Shown piece by piece: positions 8,281 to 16,064 of a stretch of DNA of 64,000 nucleotides (within the stretch, counting starts at the first letter, position 1; each line of letters starts with the position of its first letter). The stretch is from Novosphingobium cyanobacteriorum. Lineage in GTDB: Bacteria; Pseudomonadota; Alphaproteobacteria; Sphingomonadales; Sphingomonadaceae. The DNA is taken from positions 91,964 to 155,963 of the forward strand of contig NZ_JAROCY010000012.1 in assembly GCF_029436685.1 (NCBI RefSeq). The letters run 5' to 3'. Under the pieces are notes generated by a model. The model worked only from the letters and a program-made list of their open reading frames with translations. It searched no databases and was not told the origin of the DNA. The position numbers and the translations under genes were made by a program.

Positions 8281-8970
8281 ATGGACTCGCCGCTCGACCT
8301 CATCCGCAACCGCTGGCTCCGTGCCGGGGCCGGCACGGTGGCGATGGCGCTCGCCTCGCTGCTGGCGTTCAATGTCGGCCACGATGCCGCGCAGATGCTG
8401 TTCGGCAAGAGCCAGGCCGAGGCTGCCCCGGCGGTGCACCAGGCCGCGCCCAAGCCGCTGGCAAAGGCGCCTGCCCCGGCCCCGGTCGACAGCCCCTTCG
8501 TGGTCAAGTCGATCCTCAAGATCGAAGAACCCATCAAGTTCGGCCAGTTCTTCTGGGACGAGAGCAAGAGCGAACCCGGTCCTCTAGTGGTGACGGTGGA
8601 CCTCGAGGCGCGCACGCTTTCGGTGTTTCGCAACGGGCACGAGATCGGCGCGACCGCGATCCTCAAGGGCTATGGCGACAAGCCCACCCCGACCGGCGTG
8701 TTCCCGATCAGCGAGAAGGACGCCGACCACGTTTCCAACATCTATGACGCGCCGATGCCCTATATGCTGCGCCTGACCAACGATGGCGTTTCGATCCACG
8801 GCAGCAAGGTGGAAAAGGGGTACGCCACCAACGGCTGCATCGGCGTGCCCGACGAGTTCGCCCGCCGCCTCTTCGCGCAGGCCAAGCTGGGCGACAGGGT
8901 GATCATCACCGACGGCAAGCGCATTGGCGTGGGTGACCCGATCATGGCCGGAACGGACCACGCGCTCTAG
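8281..8970 (+). CDS. L,D-transpeptidase (YkuD domain)
   Basis: A 229-residue cell-wall enzyme. A single N-terminal membrane segment (~15-32) and an Ala/Pro linker lead to a YkuD domain (~100-215). The catalytic residues are His173 (SIHGS) and Cys186 (ATNGCIGVP). The usual SHGCxR signature is altered: the residue before Gly is Asn and the Arg after the Cys is Gly188. Classical members form 3-3 peptidoglycan cross-links or attach proteins to the wall; the changed motif puts this in a divergent subgroup whose exact activity I cannot assign. Monocistronic; its stop lies just before the tandem repeats that follow fliA. Confidence 0.85.
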   Translation: MDSPLDLIRNRWLRAGAGTVAMALASLLAFNVGHDAAQMLFGKSQAEAAPAVHQAAPKPLAKAPAPAPVDSPFVVKSILKIEEPIKFGQFFWDESKSEPGPLVVTVDLEARTLSVFRNGHEIGATAILKGYGDKPTPTGVFPISEKDADHVSNIYDAPMPYMLRLTNDGVSIHGSKVEKGYATNGCIGVPDEFARRLFAQAKLGDRVIITDGKRIGVGDPIMAGTDHAL

Positions 8971-8979
8971 GCCGTTTCA

Positions 8980-9042
8980 GGGGGGCTCAATCGACTTCAA
9001 CCCCCTCTCAGTCCGTTTCAACCCCTTCTCAGTCGTTCTCAA
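8980..9042 (-). repeat. Three tandem 21-bp repeats after fliA
   Basis: Read on the minus strand, units lie at 9042-9022, 9021-9001 and 9000-8980, each beginning TTGA and containing a CGACTGA-like core (CGGACTGA or CGATTGA in variants), then a G-run. The third unit ends in a C-run, so it can pair with the G-run of the second. A partial fourth unit runs to 8971. The first unit overlaps the fliA stop codon. A homologous array lies at 46217-46275 after fliS. Confidence 0.8.
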
Positions 9043-9770
9043 AGTACGTCGAAATCGTCACCCAATGCGGCGCGCAATTTGTCCAGCGCCTGCGCCTTCA
9101 ACTGGTGCACGCGCGGTACGCTGACGTCGAGAACCTGAGCGATTTCAGCGAGATTCAGCTCTTCCACGAAGTACAGCTGGATCACCATCTGCAGCCGTTC
9201 GGGCAATCCGGCGATGGCAGAGGCCACTTGCGCGCGGGATTCGTTGTCAGCCAGCAGCGCGAAGGAATCCGGCCGGTCATCGGCAAAGGCCATGTCGCTG
9301 TCGGAGTAGGTTTCGTCGATGGTTTCGAAGCGCAGCGGTTCGCTCGCCGCCCGCATGTCGGCCAGGTCGTTGCCGGAAATCCCCATGGATTCAGCCAGTT
9401 CCGCCTCGGTCGGATCGCGCCCCAGGGTGGTCGCCAGCGCCTGCGTATGTTCCCGGATGGACTTGCGCCGATCTGACGCGGCGCGCGACATCGGCGTGGT
9501 CCGGCGGACAAGGTCCACCATCGCCCCCCGCACCCGCAACTTGGCATAGGCGGCAAAGCCATCCTCGGTCGGCCCGGAATGCTTGCGGGAACATTCGGTC
9601 AGGGCGACGAGGCCGGCCTGCACAAGGTCTTCCAGCTCTATTCCGGCGCGGCCGGAGCCGTGGACGTGCCACGCCAGGCGACGGACCATGGGAAGGAAGC
9701 GGCGGATCCGGTCTGCCGCATCGTCGCGATAGGCGCGGGCGGCGGCGAAAGTGCGATGGTCGTGCTTCAT
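9039..9770 (-). CDS. fliA: Flagellar sigma factor sigma-28
   Basis: A 243-residue RNA polymerase sigma factor of the FliA class. Region 2 (FLPMVRRLAWHVHG, ELEDLVQAGLVALTECSRK), region 3 (GRDPTEAELAESMGISGNDL) and region 4 (LPERLQMVIQLYFVEELNLAEIAQVLDVS, then VHQLKAQALDKLRAAL) are all present. It directs polymerase to late flagellar and chemotaxis promoters and is held by FlgM until the hook is complete. ATG 9770 overlaps the flhA stop (ATGA). It is the last gene of transglycosylase-flhA-fliA, which starts from a sigma-54 promoter at 12856-12872, so fliA itself should be under sigma-54 control. Confidence 0.95.
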   Translation of the reverse strand: MKHDHRTFAAARAYRDDAADRIRRFLPMVRRLAWHVHGSGRAGIELEDLVQAGLVALTECSRKHSGPTEDGFAAYAKLRVRGAMVDLVRRTTPMSRAASDRRKSIREHTQALATTLGRDPTEAELAESMGISGNDLADMRAASEPLRFETIDETYSDSDMAFADDRPDSFALLADNESRAQVASAIAGLPERLQMVIQLYFVEELNLAEIAQVLDVSVPRVHQLKAQALDKLRAALGDDFDVL

Positions 9771-11875
9771 GCGGCAAGGACCTCTGGCTGGTGGCCAAGC
9801 GCGGGGGCCGGTTGAGGCTCCCCGCCGATCACGGAAATGACCTCGATCGGCTGCGTCGGCGGCAGCTCGCTGATCGAGATGACGGTGCAGGTGGGCGCAC
9901 GCATCCGCAGCAGGGCGGAGAGCGCACGACGGGCGCGCGGCTGGACGACGAGCACCGGCGGAACCGCGCCGGGGCCGCGTTCAGCCACGATATCGGCCAC
10001 GCGCTCACCAATGGCGCGGGCAAGGTCTGGTTCGATCACCGGCTGGCCGGTGGTGGGATCGTGCATCCCGCCCACGATCATGTTTTCAAGCCCGCCTTCG
10101 AGGGTGAGAACGGGCAGGCGTTCATGCGGTGCACAGACGCGGCCTACGATCTGCGGACCGAGTTCGGCACGCACGAGATCGATCAGGCGATCGTGGTCGG
10201 TGGATTGCAGCACCCCCTGCCCCAGTGCGCGCAGGATCGGCACCGGATGGGCAATGGAGACGCCATCTTCCAGCAGGGCGTGGAACAGGCGGGTGATCAT
10301 GCCGAGCGACAGCGGGTTGGGATGGATGGTTTCCACCAGGCCTGAGGCGCGTTCGCGCACGCTGTCGAGAATGGCGCGGACCTCGTCCGGGCCGAGCAGC
10401 ATCTGCGGCCGTTCCCCCAACAACTGGTTGAGATGGGTGGCCACAACAGTGCCGGCATCCACGGTGAGAAAACCTTCGGCAATCGCCTGGTCACGCTTGG
10501 TCGGATCGATCCACAGCGCGGGGCAGCCGAAGCTGGGATCGCGGGTGGGTTCACCGATCAGATCATGATTTTCGCGCGCTTCACCCGCATCGATGGCGAG
10601 GATGCGTTCGGGGCGGAGCACCGCCGAGCCGACGTTCACGCCGCCGAGCAGGATGCGGTATTCACCCGGTGCAAGTTCCAGCGAATCCCGCACGCGGAAC
10701 TGCGGCACCACGAAACCGAAGGCCTGGCTGAGCTGCTTGCGTACCCCGGTGAGGCGGGCAACCAGCGGCGCGCCGCGCTTTTCATCGACAAGGTGGACGA
10801 GGCCATAGCCGAGTTCGATGGTGACGAGGGTGTGATCGGAAACTTCCTCGAGCGTGATCCGGCCCGGATCGACGGCAGGCGGTTCCTCTTCCACCACGAC
10901 CACCTTCTTCAGGCGTTCCGCGCGCTGCTTCAGGCTCCACCACAGCCAGCCGGCGAGACCGGCGGCGGGCAGGAAGATGGTCTGCGGCATCGCCGGGATC
11001 ATGCCGATGGCGCCAAGGATTACGGCCACGGGCAGCCACGTGCGCGGATCGGCGAACTGGCCGCCGATCTGGCCGGCAAGATCGCGGCTGTCGGACACGC
11101 GGGTGACGATGACGGCGGCGGCGATCGAGAGCAGCAGCGAGGGCACCTGCGCCACGAGCGCATCGCCCACGGCCAGCGTGATGTATTTCTGCGCGGCATC
11201 GCCGGCCGAGAGGCCGTGGCTGATCATGCCGAGCGCGAAGCCGGCGATGATGTTGACGCCCAGGATCAGCAGCGCGGCGACGGCATCGCCCTTCACGAAC
11301 TTGCTGGAGCCGTCCATCGAGCCGTAGAAATCGGCCTCGGTCGCGACTTCGCGGCGGCGGGCCTTGGCTTCTTCAGCGGTGAGCAGCCCGGCGGCGAGAT
11401 CGGCATCGATGGCCATCTGCTTGCCCGGCAAGGCATCGAGGGTGAAGCGGGCGGACACTTCGGACACGCGGCCCGCGCCCTTGGTGACCACGACGAGGTT
11501 GATGATCATCAGGATCATGAAGACGAACAGGCCGACGGCGAAATTGCCGCCGATCAGGAATTCGCCGAAGGATTCGATCACGTGGCCCGCCGCCGCGCCG
11601 CCGGTGTGGCCATTGACCAGCACCACGCGCGTGGAAGCGACGTTGAGCGAGAGCCGCAGCAGCGTGGCGAACAGAAGCACGCTGGGGAACGAGGAGAAAT
11701 CGAGCGGTTTTTCCGCATTCATCGCCGCCATCAGGATGGCGACCGAAAGCGCGATGTTGAGCACGAAGAACACATCGAGCAGAACCGACGGGATCGGCAC
11801 GACCATCAGGACGATGAGCGTGAGGATACCCGCAGGCAACGCCAGCGTGCTGACCGAACCGAAGCGTTTCAGCAT
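9767..11875 (-). CDS. flhA: Flagellar export gate protein FlhA
   Basis: A 702-residue inner-membrane component of the flagellar type III secretion gate, normal length for FlhA. Eight hydrophobic segments occupy roughly the first 320 residues. The conserved FHIPEP-like region is visible as VSARFTLDALPGKQMAID. The cytoplasmic half carries substrate and chaperone docking domains (LGQGVLQSTDHDRLIDLVRAELG). FlhA forms a nonameric ring, uses the proton motive force and receives FlgN- and FliS-bound substrates. Start ATG 11875 lies 7 bases after the transglycosylase gene; the 3' end overlaps fliA by 4 bases. Confidence 0.95.
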   Translation of the reverse strand: MLKRFGSVSTLALPAGILTLIVLMVVPIPSVLLDVFFVLNIALSVAILMAAMNAEKPLDFSSFPSVLLFATLLRLSLNVASTRVVLVNGHTGGAAAGHVIESFGEFLIGGNFAVGLFVFMILMIINLVVVTKGAGRVSEVSARFTLDALPGKQMAIDADLAAGLLTAEEAKARRREVATEADFYGSMDGSSKFVKGDAVAALLILGVNIIAGFALGMISHGLSAGDAAQKYITLAVGDALVAQVPSLLLSIAAAVIVTRVSDSRDLAGQIGGQFADPRTWLPVAVILGAIGMIPAMPQTIFLPAAGLAGWLWWSLKQRAERLKKVVVVEEEPPAVDPGRITLEEVSDHTLVTIELGYGLVHLVDEKRGAPLVARLTGVRKQLSQAFGFVVPQFRVRDSLELAPGEYRILLGGVNVGSAVLRPERILAIDAGEARENHDLIGEPTRDPSFGCPALWIDPTKRDQAIAEGFLTVDAGTVVATHLNQLLGERPQMLLGPDEVRAILDSVRERASGLVETIHPNPLSLGMITRLFHALLEDGVSIAHPVPILRALGQGVLQSTDHDRLIDLVRAELGPQIVGRVCAPHERLPVLTLEGGLENMIVGGMHDPTTGQPVIEPDLARAIGERVADIVAERGPGAVPPVLVVQPRARRALSALLRMRAPTCTVISISELPPTQPIEVISVIGGEPQPAPALGHQPEVLAA

Positions 11876-11881
11876 GGCCGG

Positions 11882-12805
11882 TTACATCCCCAGCGCGCGG
11901 AGCGCGGAATAGGCGGCCCGGACATGGCCCGGCGCGGAGGAGGAAGATGAGCCTGCGCCGCCATCGACGAGGCCGAAGGCATCGCGCAGGGTATCGGCCA
12001 TCGAAGCGCCACCGGAGCCCTGGGCCGCGGCCTGGAATTCCTGCGCCACCGGCCCGCCGGTGAACTGCGGGCGATCTTCTGTGGCAGATGCGGCATAGCC
12101 CGAGGGGACGAAGGCGCCATAACCGGCCATTTCGAGCCCATCGATGCCGCCGCCGAACGCGGTGGCAGAGCCACCATTCATCGCGGCTTCGACCTTGCCC
12201 CGCAGCAGATCCATGACCTGCCCCACGGAACGCGGCCCGCCAGCGCCGAAGAAGATTGAGCGGTTGGCGGCGGCCGCCTTTGGCAGGAGTGCCGCGGCGC
12301 TTTGCGAGGGATCGGACGAGAGTGCGGTGAGGAAGCGCCCTGCCCCTTCCGATCCGAGGAAGTGGGCAAGGTAAAGCTCGGCATTGTCGGGCTGGCGACC
12401 GAGCACGCCGGCGAGATAATCGCGATTGTCGTTGGCGAGCTCGCCCGCCATCAGCGCCGAGACCTGCGGGTTGTTGCGAAGAGCGAGGATCTGCGAGCGC
12501 ATGGCCGGATCACGCACCGCGCCGCCATCGATCACCTGGCTGGCCCAATCGAGGCCATAGGATGCGCCGTGCTTGTCCAGCGTGCGCAGCCAGGTGGAAC
12601 CGGTGAACTGATAGAGCCCCCGCGCGCTGGACGTGGGCGCGCGCGCCGAAGGATCGAGCCCGGATTCCAGCCGGGCCTGCGCCAGCAGATAGCCGAAATC
12701 GACCCCGGTGGCCTGCGCCGCATTGGCAATGGCGGCATGCACTTCGCCCCCGGACGTTGCCGCCGCGGGTATGGCCTGCCCGGGAAATGCCTGGACTGAA
12801 GACAC
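11882..12805 (-). CDS. Flagellar lytic transglycosylase (SLT domain)
   Basis: A 307-residue protein whose residues ~25-150 form a soluble lytic transglycosylase fold: LLAQARLESGLDPSA supplies the catalytic Glu in ARLESG, and SSARGLYQFTGSTW is the second SLT block. Membrane-proximal lysis of murein lets the rod cross the wall. No Sec signal is evident, so it may be exported by the flagellar secretion system, as in alphaproteobacteria where this enzyme is separate from FlgJ. That fits the short rod-binding FlgJ at 21056-21400, which lacks a muramidase domain. The Ser/Ala-rich C-terminal half is not assigned. First gene of the sigma-54-driven operon with flhA and fliA. Confidence 0.85.
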   Translation of the reverse strand: MSSVQAFPGQAIPAAATSGGEVHAAIANAAQATGVDFGYLLAQARLESGLDPSARAPTSSARGLYQFTGSTWLRTLDKHGASYGLDWASQVIDGGAVRDPAMRSQILALRNNPQVSALMAGELANDNRDYLAGVLGRQPDNAELYLAHFLGSEGAGRFLTALSSDPSQSAAALLPKAAAANRSIFFGAGGPRSVGQVMDLLRGKVEAAMNGGSATAFGGGIDGLEMAGYGAFVPSGYAASATEDRPQFTGGPVAQEFQAAAQGSGGASMADTLRDAFGLVDGGAGSSSSSAPGHVRAAYSALRALGM

Positions 12806-12809
12806 GAAA

Positions 12810-12854
12810 AACCCCTTCTTGCGCGCCCTGCAGCAGGCGCGGCAAAAAGGGGTT
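12810..12854 (-). terminator. Intrinsic terminator between flgN and the transglycosylase gene
   Basis: AACCCCTT-like arms at 12810-12828 and 12836-12854 form a ~19-bp stem with one mismatch and one bulge, followed on the minus strand by TTTTT. It would end flgMN transcripts. The start site predicted from the sigma-54 promoter at 12856-12872 falls near 12845, inside the 5' arm, so transcripts from that promoter carry only part of the stem. Confidence 0.75.
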
Positions 12855-12855
12855 C

Positions 12856-12872
12856 AGCAAAGGGCGTGCCAA
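12856..12872 (-). promoter_or_regulatory. Sigma-54 promoter for transglycosylase-flhA-fliA
   Basis: The minus strand reads TTGGCACGCCCTTTGCT, with GG at -24 and GC at -12 and the correct spacing (TGGCAC-N5-TTGC). The start site should be near 12845 and the first ATG is at 12805. The NtrC-family activator at 30682-31959 is the likely partner. Confidence 0.85.
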
Positions 12873-12894
12873 TTGGCGGCCCTGCTGCCGAAAA

Positions 12895-13272
12895 TCAGCG
12901 GACGAGGCCGATCCGGGCGGGCGCGGCATTGGCGCGATAGAGCGCGGGCTGGCCGGTCATGGCATCAAGCCGGGCCGCGACATTGGCGGCGATAAGGTTG
13001 CGAACGCGGCGGTTTGCCTCATTCAGCCGGCGCGCGGCATCCAGCAGGCCACGGCATTCTTCATCCACCAGGGCGTGGTCGGTGGTATCAAGCCGGCCGC
13101 ACAGCGAATCCTTGCTGACGGCGCAGGCCATGATCGCGTCAATCTCGAGACCGGCAAGCGCATGCCGTTCATCTTCCAGCACGGCAAGCATCTGCCGCAG
13201 CGTATCACGCAGCTGCAGGGACTGCGTGATCGGAGCGGCATTGGTATCAACCGACGCGAGCGCATGAGCCAT
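12895..13272 (-). CDS. flgN: FlgN-like flagellar chaperone
   Basis: A 125-residue, almost entirely helical protein. Heptad-like stretches (LRDTLRQMLAVLEDERHALAG, LLDAARRLNEANRRVRNLI) and its place directly after flgM match FlgN, the export chaperone for the hook-filament junction proteins FlgK and FlgL. FlgN delivers those substrates to FlhA. Its ATG overlaps the flgM stop (TAATG), so the two are co-translated. Sequence similarity is weak, as usual for FlgN, so position carries much of the assignment. The downstream terminator at 12810-12854 ends the unit. Confidence 0.75.
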   Translation of the reverse strand: MAHALASVDTNAAPITQSLQLRDTLRQMLAVLEDERHALAGLEIDAIMACAVSKDSLCGRLDTTDHALVDEECRGLLDAARRLNEANRRVRNLIAANVAARLDAMTGQPALYRANAAPARIGLVR

Positions 13273-13562
13273 TATTGCGGGTTCCTCAGCAGCATGCCGG
13301 CCGCAATCATGGCGTCGGCGATCTTGGTCGGGATCACGGGGTAGGTGCCGGTTTCGATGGCGTGACGAATGGTCTTCACGCGCTCGACGTCGATGGGCGC
13401 GTCGCCCGCCTTTATGGCGTCGCTGGTCTCAACCTGCGCTGCCGACGACGAGGCTACCGGTGCCTGCACGGTGGCAGGCGTGGGGGTGGCCGGGGTTGGT
13501 GCGACGGTCTTGACCTGAATCGCGCCAACCGGGCGGGATGCTCCGATTTCAAACGATGACAT
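13272..13562 (-). CDS. flgM: Anti-sigma-28 factor FlgM
   Basis: A 96-residue protein. The N-terminal two thirds are Pro/Ala/Thr-rich and probably disordered. The C-terminal part (IDVERVKTIRHAIETGTYPV, IPTKIADAMIAAGML) is the FlgM sigma-28-binding helix set, with the typical V-x-x-I-R-x-A-I-x-x-G-x-Y pattern. FlgM binds FliA and is exported once the hook is finished, freeing FliA. Start ATG 13562 has AGGAG upstream. The gap 13563-13725 to flgA contains two GGATTTAAG direct repeats near 13611-13629 but no promoter I can support. Confidence 0.9.
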   Translation of the reverse strand: MSSFEIGASRPVGAIQVKTVAPTPATPTPATVQAPVASSSAAQVETSDAIKAGDAPIDVERVKTIRHAIETGTYPVIPTKIADAMIAAGMLLRNPQ

Positions 13563-13725
13563 GGTCCGCTCCTGTGCGATGCTCAGGAGGAAGAACGGAA
13601 GATGCAGGGGGGATTTAAGGGGATTTAAGACCGGGGCAGAAAAATTTTACAAATCGTTGCCACAACAGCGAAATCCCCGCAGCTTGCACTGCAGGGCTAT
13701 CGCAGGAGGGGTTAAGATTGCCTCG

Positions 13726-14247
13726 CTATTCGATCGGCATCTCCACCAAGCCGGGGCGGATGATGCGGGCGCGCATCGGATCGGCCTTGGCCGCGGTGCG
13801 CACGCGGATCCAGCTGCCCACCGCGCCGCCTTCCAGCGCTTCTCCCGGTTGCGAGACGGAGAAGCCATCGCCGGTAAGCGCGATGGTGACCATATCCCCG
13901 CGCGAGACGACGGGGGTGGCAGCAGCCTGCCCGAAGCCCGGCTGGGAATTGCCGGTAACGGCAACGTACAGCCGCCAGCCGCCAACATCGGGGCATTGCA
14001 CCAGAATGCTGTCATGCCGGTCTCCCCGCCATGACAGGGCCAGCGGCGCGTTGCAGCGGGCCAGGCGCAGACGGCGATCGACCGGGGTGGCAGCGCCGCC
14101 GGGCACGCCGATCGGCTGGCCGGTGAAGGCCGCGACCGCATTGTCCACGCTGGCGAGGTCGGTGAAAGGCGAAGGAGCAGCCTGGGCCGGCACCGCAAGC
14201 GCGGCGGCGGCAGGCAGGGCGAACGCGAGGAGAGCCTTGTGGGTCAT
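13726..14247 (-). CDS. flgA: P-ring assembly chaperone FlgA
   Basis: A 173-residue periplasmic protein with a Sec signal (LAFALPAAAALAVPAQA). The C-terminal SAF-like domain shows VVSRGDMVTIAL, GFSVSQPGEALEGGAVGSWIRVR and a final GLVEMPIE, the familiar FlgA pattern. FlgA helps FlgI polymerise into the P ring around the rod. It is transcribed away from flgB, downstream of a MotA/MotB-like pair with only 29 bases between, so it probably shares their transcript. Confidence 0.9.
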   Translation of the reverse strand: MTHKALLAFALPAAAALAVPAQAAPSPFTDLASVDNAVAAFTGQPIGVPGGAATPVDRRLRLARCNAPLALSWRGDRHDSILVQCPDVGGWRLYVAVTGNSQPGFGQAAATPVVSRGDMVTIALTGDGFSVSQPGEALEGGAVGSWIRVRTAAKADPMRARIIRPGLVEMPIE

Positions 14248-14276
14248 GCCCCCAACAAAGCAAGCAGCGTGCCAGA

Positions 14277-14798
14277 CTAGTTGATCGCATCTTCGGAATC
14301 ATAGCCGACCGAGACGCTGGCGCCATCGGCCCTGCCCGGTTCAACCACCATGCGCGCGGTGGCGGCGCGGGGCCCGGCGGCTTCGCTGAGGCGCGCGGCG
14401 TGGCCTAGCGCGATCTCGCGGCTGTCCCGCGCATAGCGCACGGCGATGGTGACGCGCAGGCGAGGATCGGCGGCCTGTGTCTGCAGCCATTGCGCCAGCG
14501 GGGGCGCGCCCGGGCCATCGGTCCACACGCCGACCGGTTCGGCGCGGATGGAAGGCTGGATGGGGGGCGGTGGCGGCGGCGGTGGCGCCTTGGCGACCGC
14601 GCGCGAGGGTTCGGGCGCGTCGGGTTCGAGCGGGGCGTCAGGCGCGTTGGCCAAGGCCGAGGCGGTGACCATGAACAGGATCAGGCAGAGGTCCGCAAGG
14701 ATGGTCTGCCACGAGGAAGCCGGGGCGCGGACCTGGCCCCCGATACCATTGGCGAAGCCATGTGCAAGACGGGCGCGGATGATGCCCTGCGCGGTCAT
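14277..14798 (-). CDS. MotB/ExbD-like stator partner, divergent
   Basis: A 173-residue protein with one membrane segment (~29-50, WQTILADLCLILFMVTASAL). The spacing of Trp30 and Asp36 matches the WKVAYAD of MotB, whose Asp carries the proton. A Pro-rich linker (PPPPPPPP) follows, then a ~90-residue periplasmic domain ending in VSVGYDSEDAIN. No peptidoglycan-binding GHTD-type motif of MotB is evident. Its start overlaps the MotA-like gene (ATGA). I infer a proton-channel partner of that gene; whether it powers rotation, a TonB-like process or something else is unknown. The canonical MotB is at 24752-25591. Confidence 0.65.
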   Translation of the reverse strand: MTAQGIIRARLAHGFANGIGGQVRAPASSWQTILADLCLILFMVTASALANAPDAPLEPDAPEPSRAVAKAPPPPPPPPIQPSIRAEPVGVWTDGPGAPPLAQWLQTQAADPRLRVTIAVRYARDSREIALGHAARLSEAAGPRAATARMVVEPGRADGASVSVGYDSEDAIN

Positions 14799-15517
14799 GC
14801 CGCCTCGCGCGGATCAACGGCGTGCGGGGTCTGCGCGAAATGGCCCTGCAGGTGCTGCTGCTGTGCGTGGGCGTGGAACGAGACCGGGCCGGGATGCGGC
14901 AGCACGCGCTGAACCTGCGCGGCGAGCCATTCGGTGATCTCCTGCCGCTCCGCCTCCTCGCGCTCGCACCGGCGCTCGACCGCGCGGCCAAGCGGGGCGA
15001 GGACGAGGTTGGCGAAGAGCAGGCCGTAGAGCGTGGTGAGCACCGACATCGAGATGGCGCCCATGAACATCGAGCGGGCAATGCCCTGAGACGGAAGGTT
15101 GCTGAGCGAGACGAGCGTGCCGGCGAGGCCGAACACGGGGCCGAGATCGGCCGCCATGGTCAGCGTGCGGACAGCGGCGACGGCGGCATCGATGCGGGCG
15201 CGGGCGTGGAAGGCGTGGCGTTCGAACAGTGCCTCGGTGCTGCGCTGTTCGATCATCGCATCGGTCGCCTCGTCAAAGGCAATGTCGCCCAGGTGACGCG
15301 GGCGCGCGCGGAACATGCCGTCAACGCGGATCTGCGAGGCGAGCGTGGCGACTTCACCACGCACGGTATCGGCATCGAAGGCGGGGCGAAACAGTTCCGA
15401 CAGGGCGCGCAGGGTCTGGGCGCAATCCTGCACCCCCGCGCGCAGCACGGTGGCGACAAGCGTGCCGCCGACAACGATCGCGGCGGCAGCCGGATCGACC
15501 AGGTGACCAAGGTTCAT
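14795..15517 (-). CDS. MotA/TolQ/ExbB-like proton channel protein, divergent
   Basis: A 240-residue protein from ATG 15517. HLVDPAAAAIVVGGTLVATVL resembles MotA's second membrane helix; a cytoplasmic loop follows, and the last two helices (MAADLGPVFGLAGTLVSLSN, MFMGAISMSVLTTLYGLLFA) keep the channel prolines (Pro127, Pro175). The first MotA helix seems absent, giving three membrane spans. An upstream in-frame codon at 15547 would add ten residues (LRRLRAAH) but no helix. The tail is His/Gln-rich. It is paired with the MotB/ExbD-like gene and divergent from flgB. The window has a complete separate motAB, so this is a second stator-like system, probably with a different role. Confidence 0.7.
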   Translation of the reverse strand: MNLGHLVDPAAAAIVVGGTLVATVLRAGVQDCAQTLRALSELFRPAFDADTVRGEVATLASQIRVDGMFRARPRHLGDIAFDEATDAMIEQRSTEALFERHAFHARARIDAAVAAVRTLTMAADLGPVFGLAGTLVSLSNLPSQGIARSMFMGAISMSVLTTLYGLLFANLVLAPLGRAVERRCEREEAERQEITEWLAAQVQRVLPHPGPVSFHAHAQQQHLQGHFAQTPHAVDPREAA

Positions 15518-15597
15518 GTGCGCTGCGCGGAGCCTCCTCAGCACCAAAGAACGGCGGCAGGCTTTTCGCTTTCAGGGGCGGACGAACTTTGCCGCAC

Positions 15598-15614
15598 CCG
15601 GCAAGCGCTTGCCG
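15598..15614. promoter_or_regulatory. FlbD-like activator box upstream of flgB
   Basis: CCGGCA-N5-TTGCCG, containing a perfect 16-bp palindrome (15599-15614), lies about 43 bases upstream of the sigma-54 promoter of flgB. The same pattern occurs twice between fliC and the sigma-54 activator gene. It resembles the GC-rich palindromic ftr sites bound by FlbD in Caulobacter. Binding is inferred. Confidence 0.55.
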
Positions 15615-15656
15615 CCTGGCTGCCGGAACGGAGGCAAAACCGGCCCTGTGCGGCAA

Positions 15657-15673
15657 TTGGCACGGTGCTTGCT
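15657..15673 (+). promoter_or_regulatory. Sigma-54 promoter for the flgB operon
   Basis: TTGGCACGGTGCTTGCT matches the sigma-54 consensus at every key position (TGGCAC-N5-TTGC). The predicted start site is near 15683, about 30 bases before the flgB ATG at 15714. An activator box lies upstream at 15598-15614. Confidence 0.9.
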
Positions 15674-15713
15674 GATATACGGGCAGGAAAAACCGTATGG
15701 AGCATTCGGCACC

Positions 15714-16061
15714 ATGAGCGACAGCCTTTTCGGCATCCACGGCATGGCCCTGGAACTGCGTTCGCAGCGCATGGGCTTGCTGACTTCGAACATCGCCAAT
15801 GCGGCGACGCCCGGCTACAAGGCCAAGGACATCGACTTCGCCAGCGCGCTGAAGGCGATGAGCGGCGGCGCGGGCGAGGACAAGGCGGTGGCCGCCTCCA
15901 CCCGATACCGCATGCCGGTGATGCCCAGCATGGACGGCAACACGGTGGAAATGGCCACCGAGCAGACCGCATTCGCCGAGAACGCGGTGGGATATTCCGC
16001 GACGCTTTCCTTCCTGCAGGGCCGGATCGAAACCGTGACCCGCGCGATCAAGGGCGAATAA
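15714..16061 (+). CDS. flgB: Proximal rod protein FlgB
   Basis: A 115-residue rod subunit. The start at 15714 (MSDSLFGIHGMALELRSQRM) gives the typical N-terminal helix, followed by the rod signature LLTSNIANAATPGYKAKDID. The C-terminal helix (GYSATLSFLQGRIETVTRAI) completes the coiled pair used for polymerisation. FlgB is the first axial protein after FliE. It opens the long flgBCDEFGHIJKL operon from the sigma-54 promoter 40 bases upstream. Confidence 0.95.
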   Translation: MSDSLFGIHGMALELRSQRMGLLTSNIANAATPGYKAKDIDFASALKAMSGGAGEDKAVAASTRYRMPVMPSMDGNTVEMATEQTAFAENAVGYSATLSFLQGRIETVTRAIKGE

Positions 16062-16064
16062 ACG

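Noticed and set aside
13633..13680. GTGGCAACGATTTGT before flgM as a sigma-54 promoter (minus strand)
   Set aside because: The TTG element is one base too close and the -12 GC is missing.
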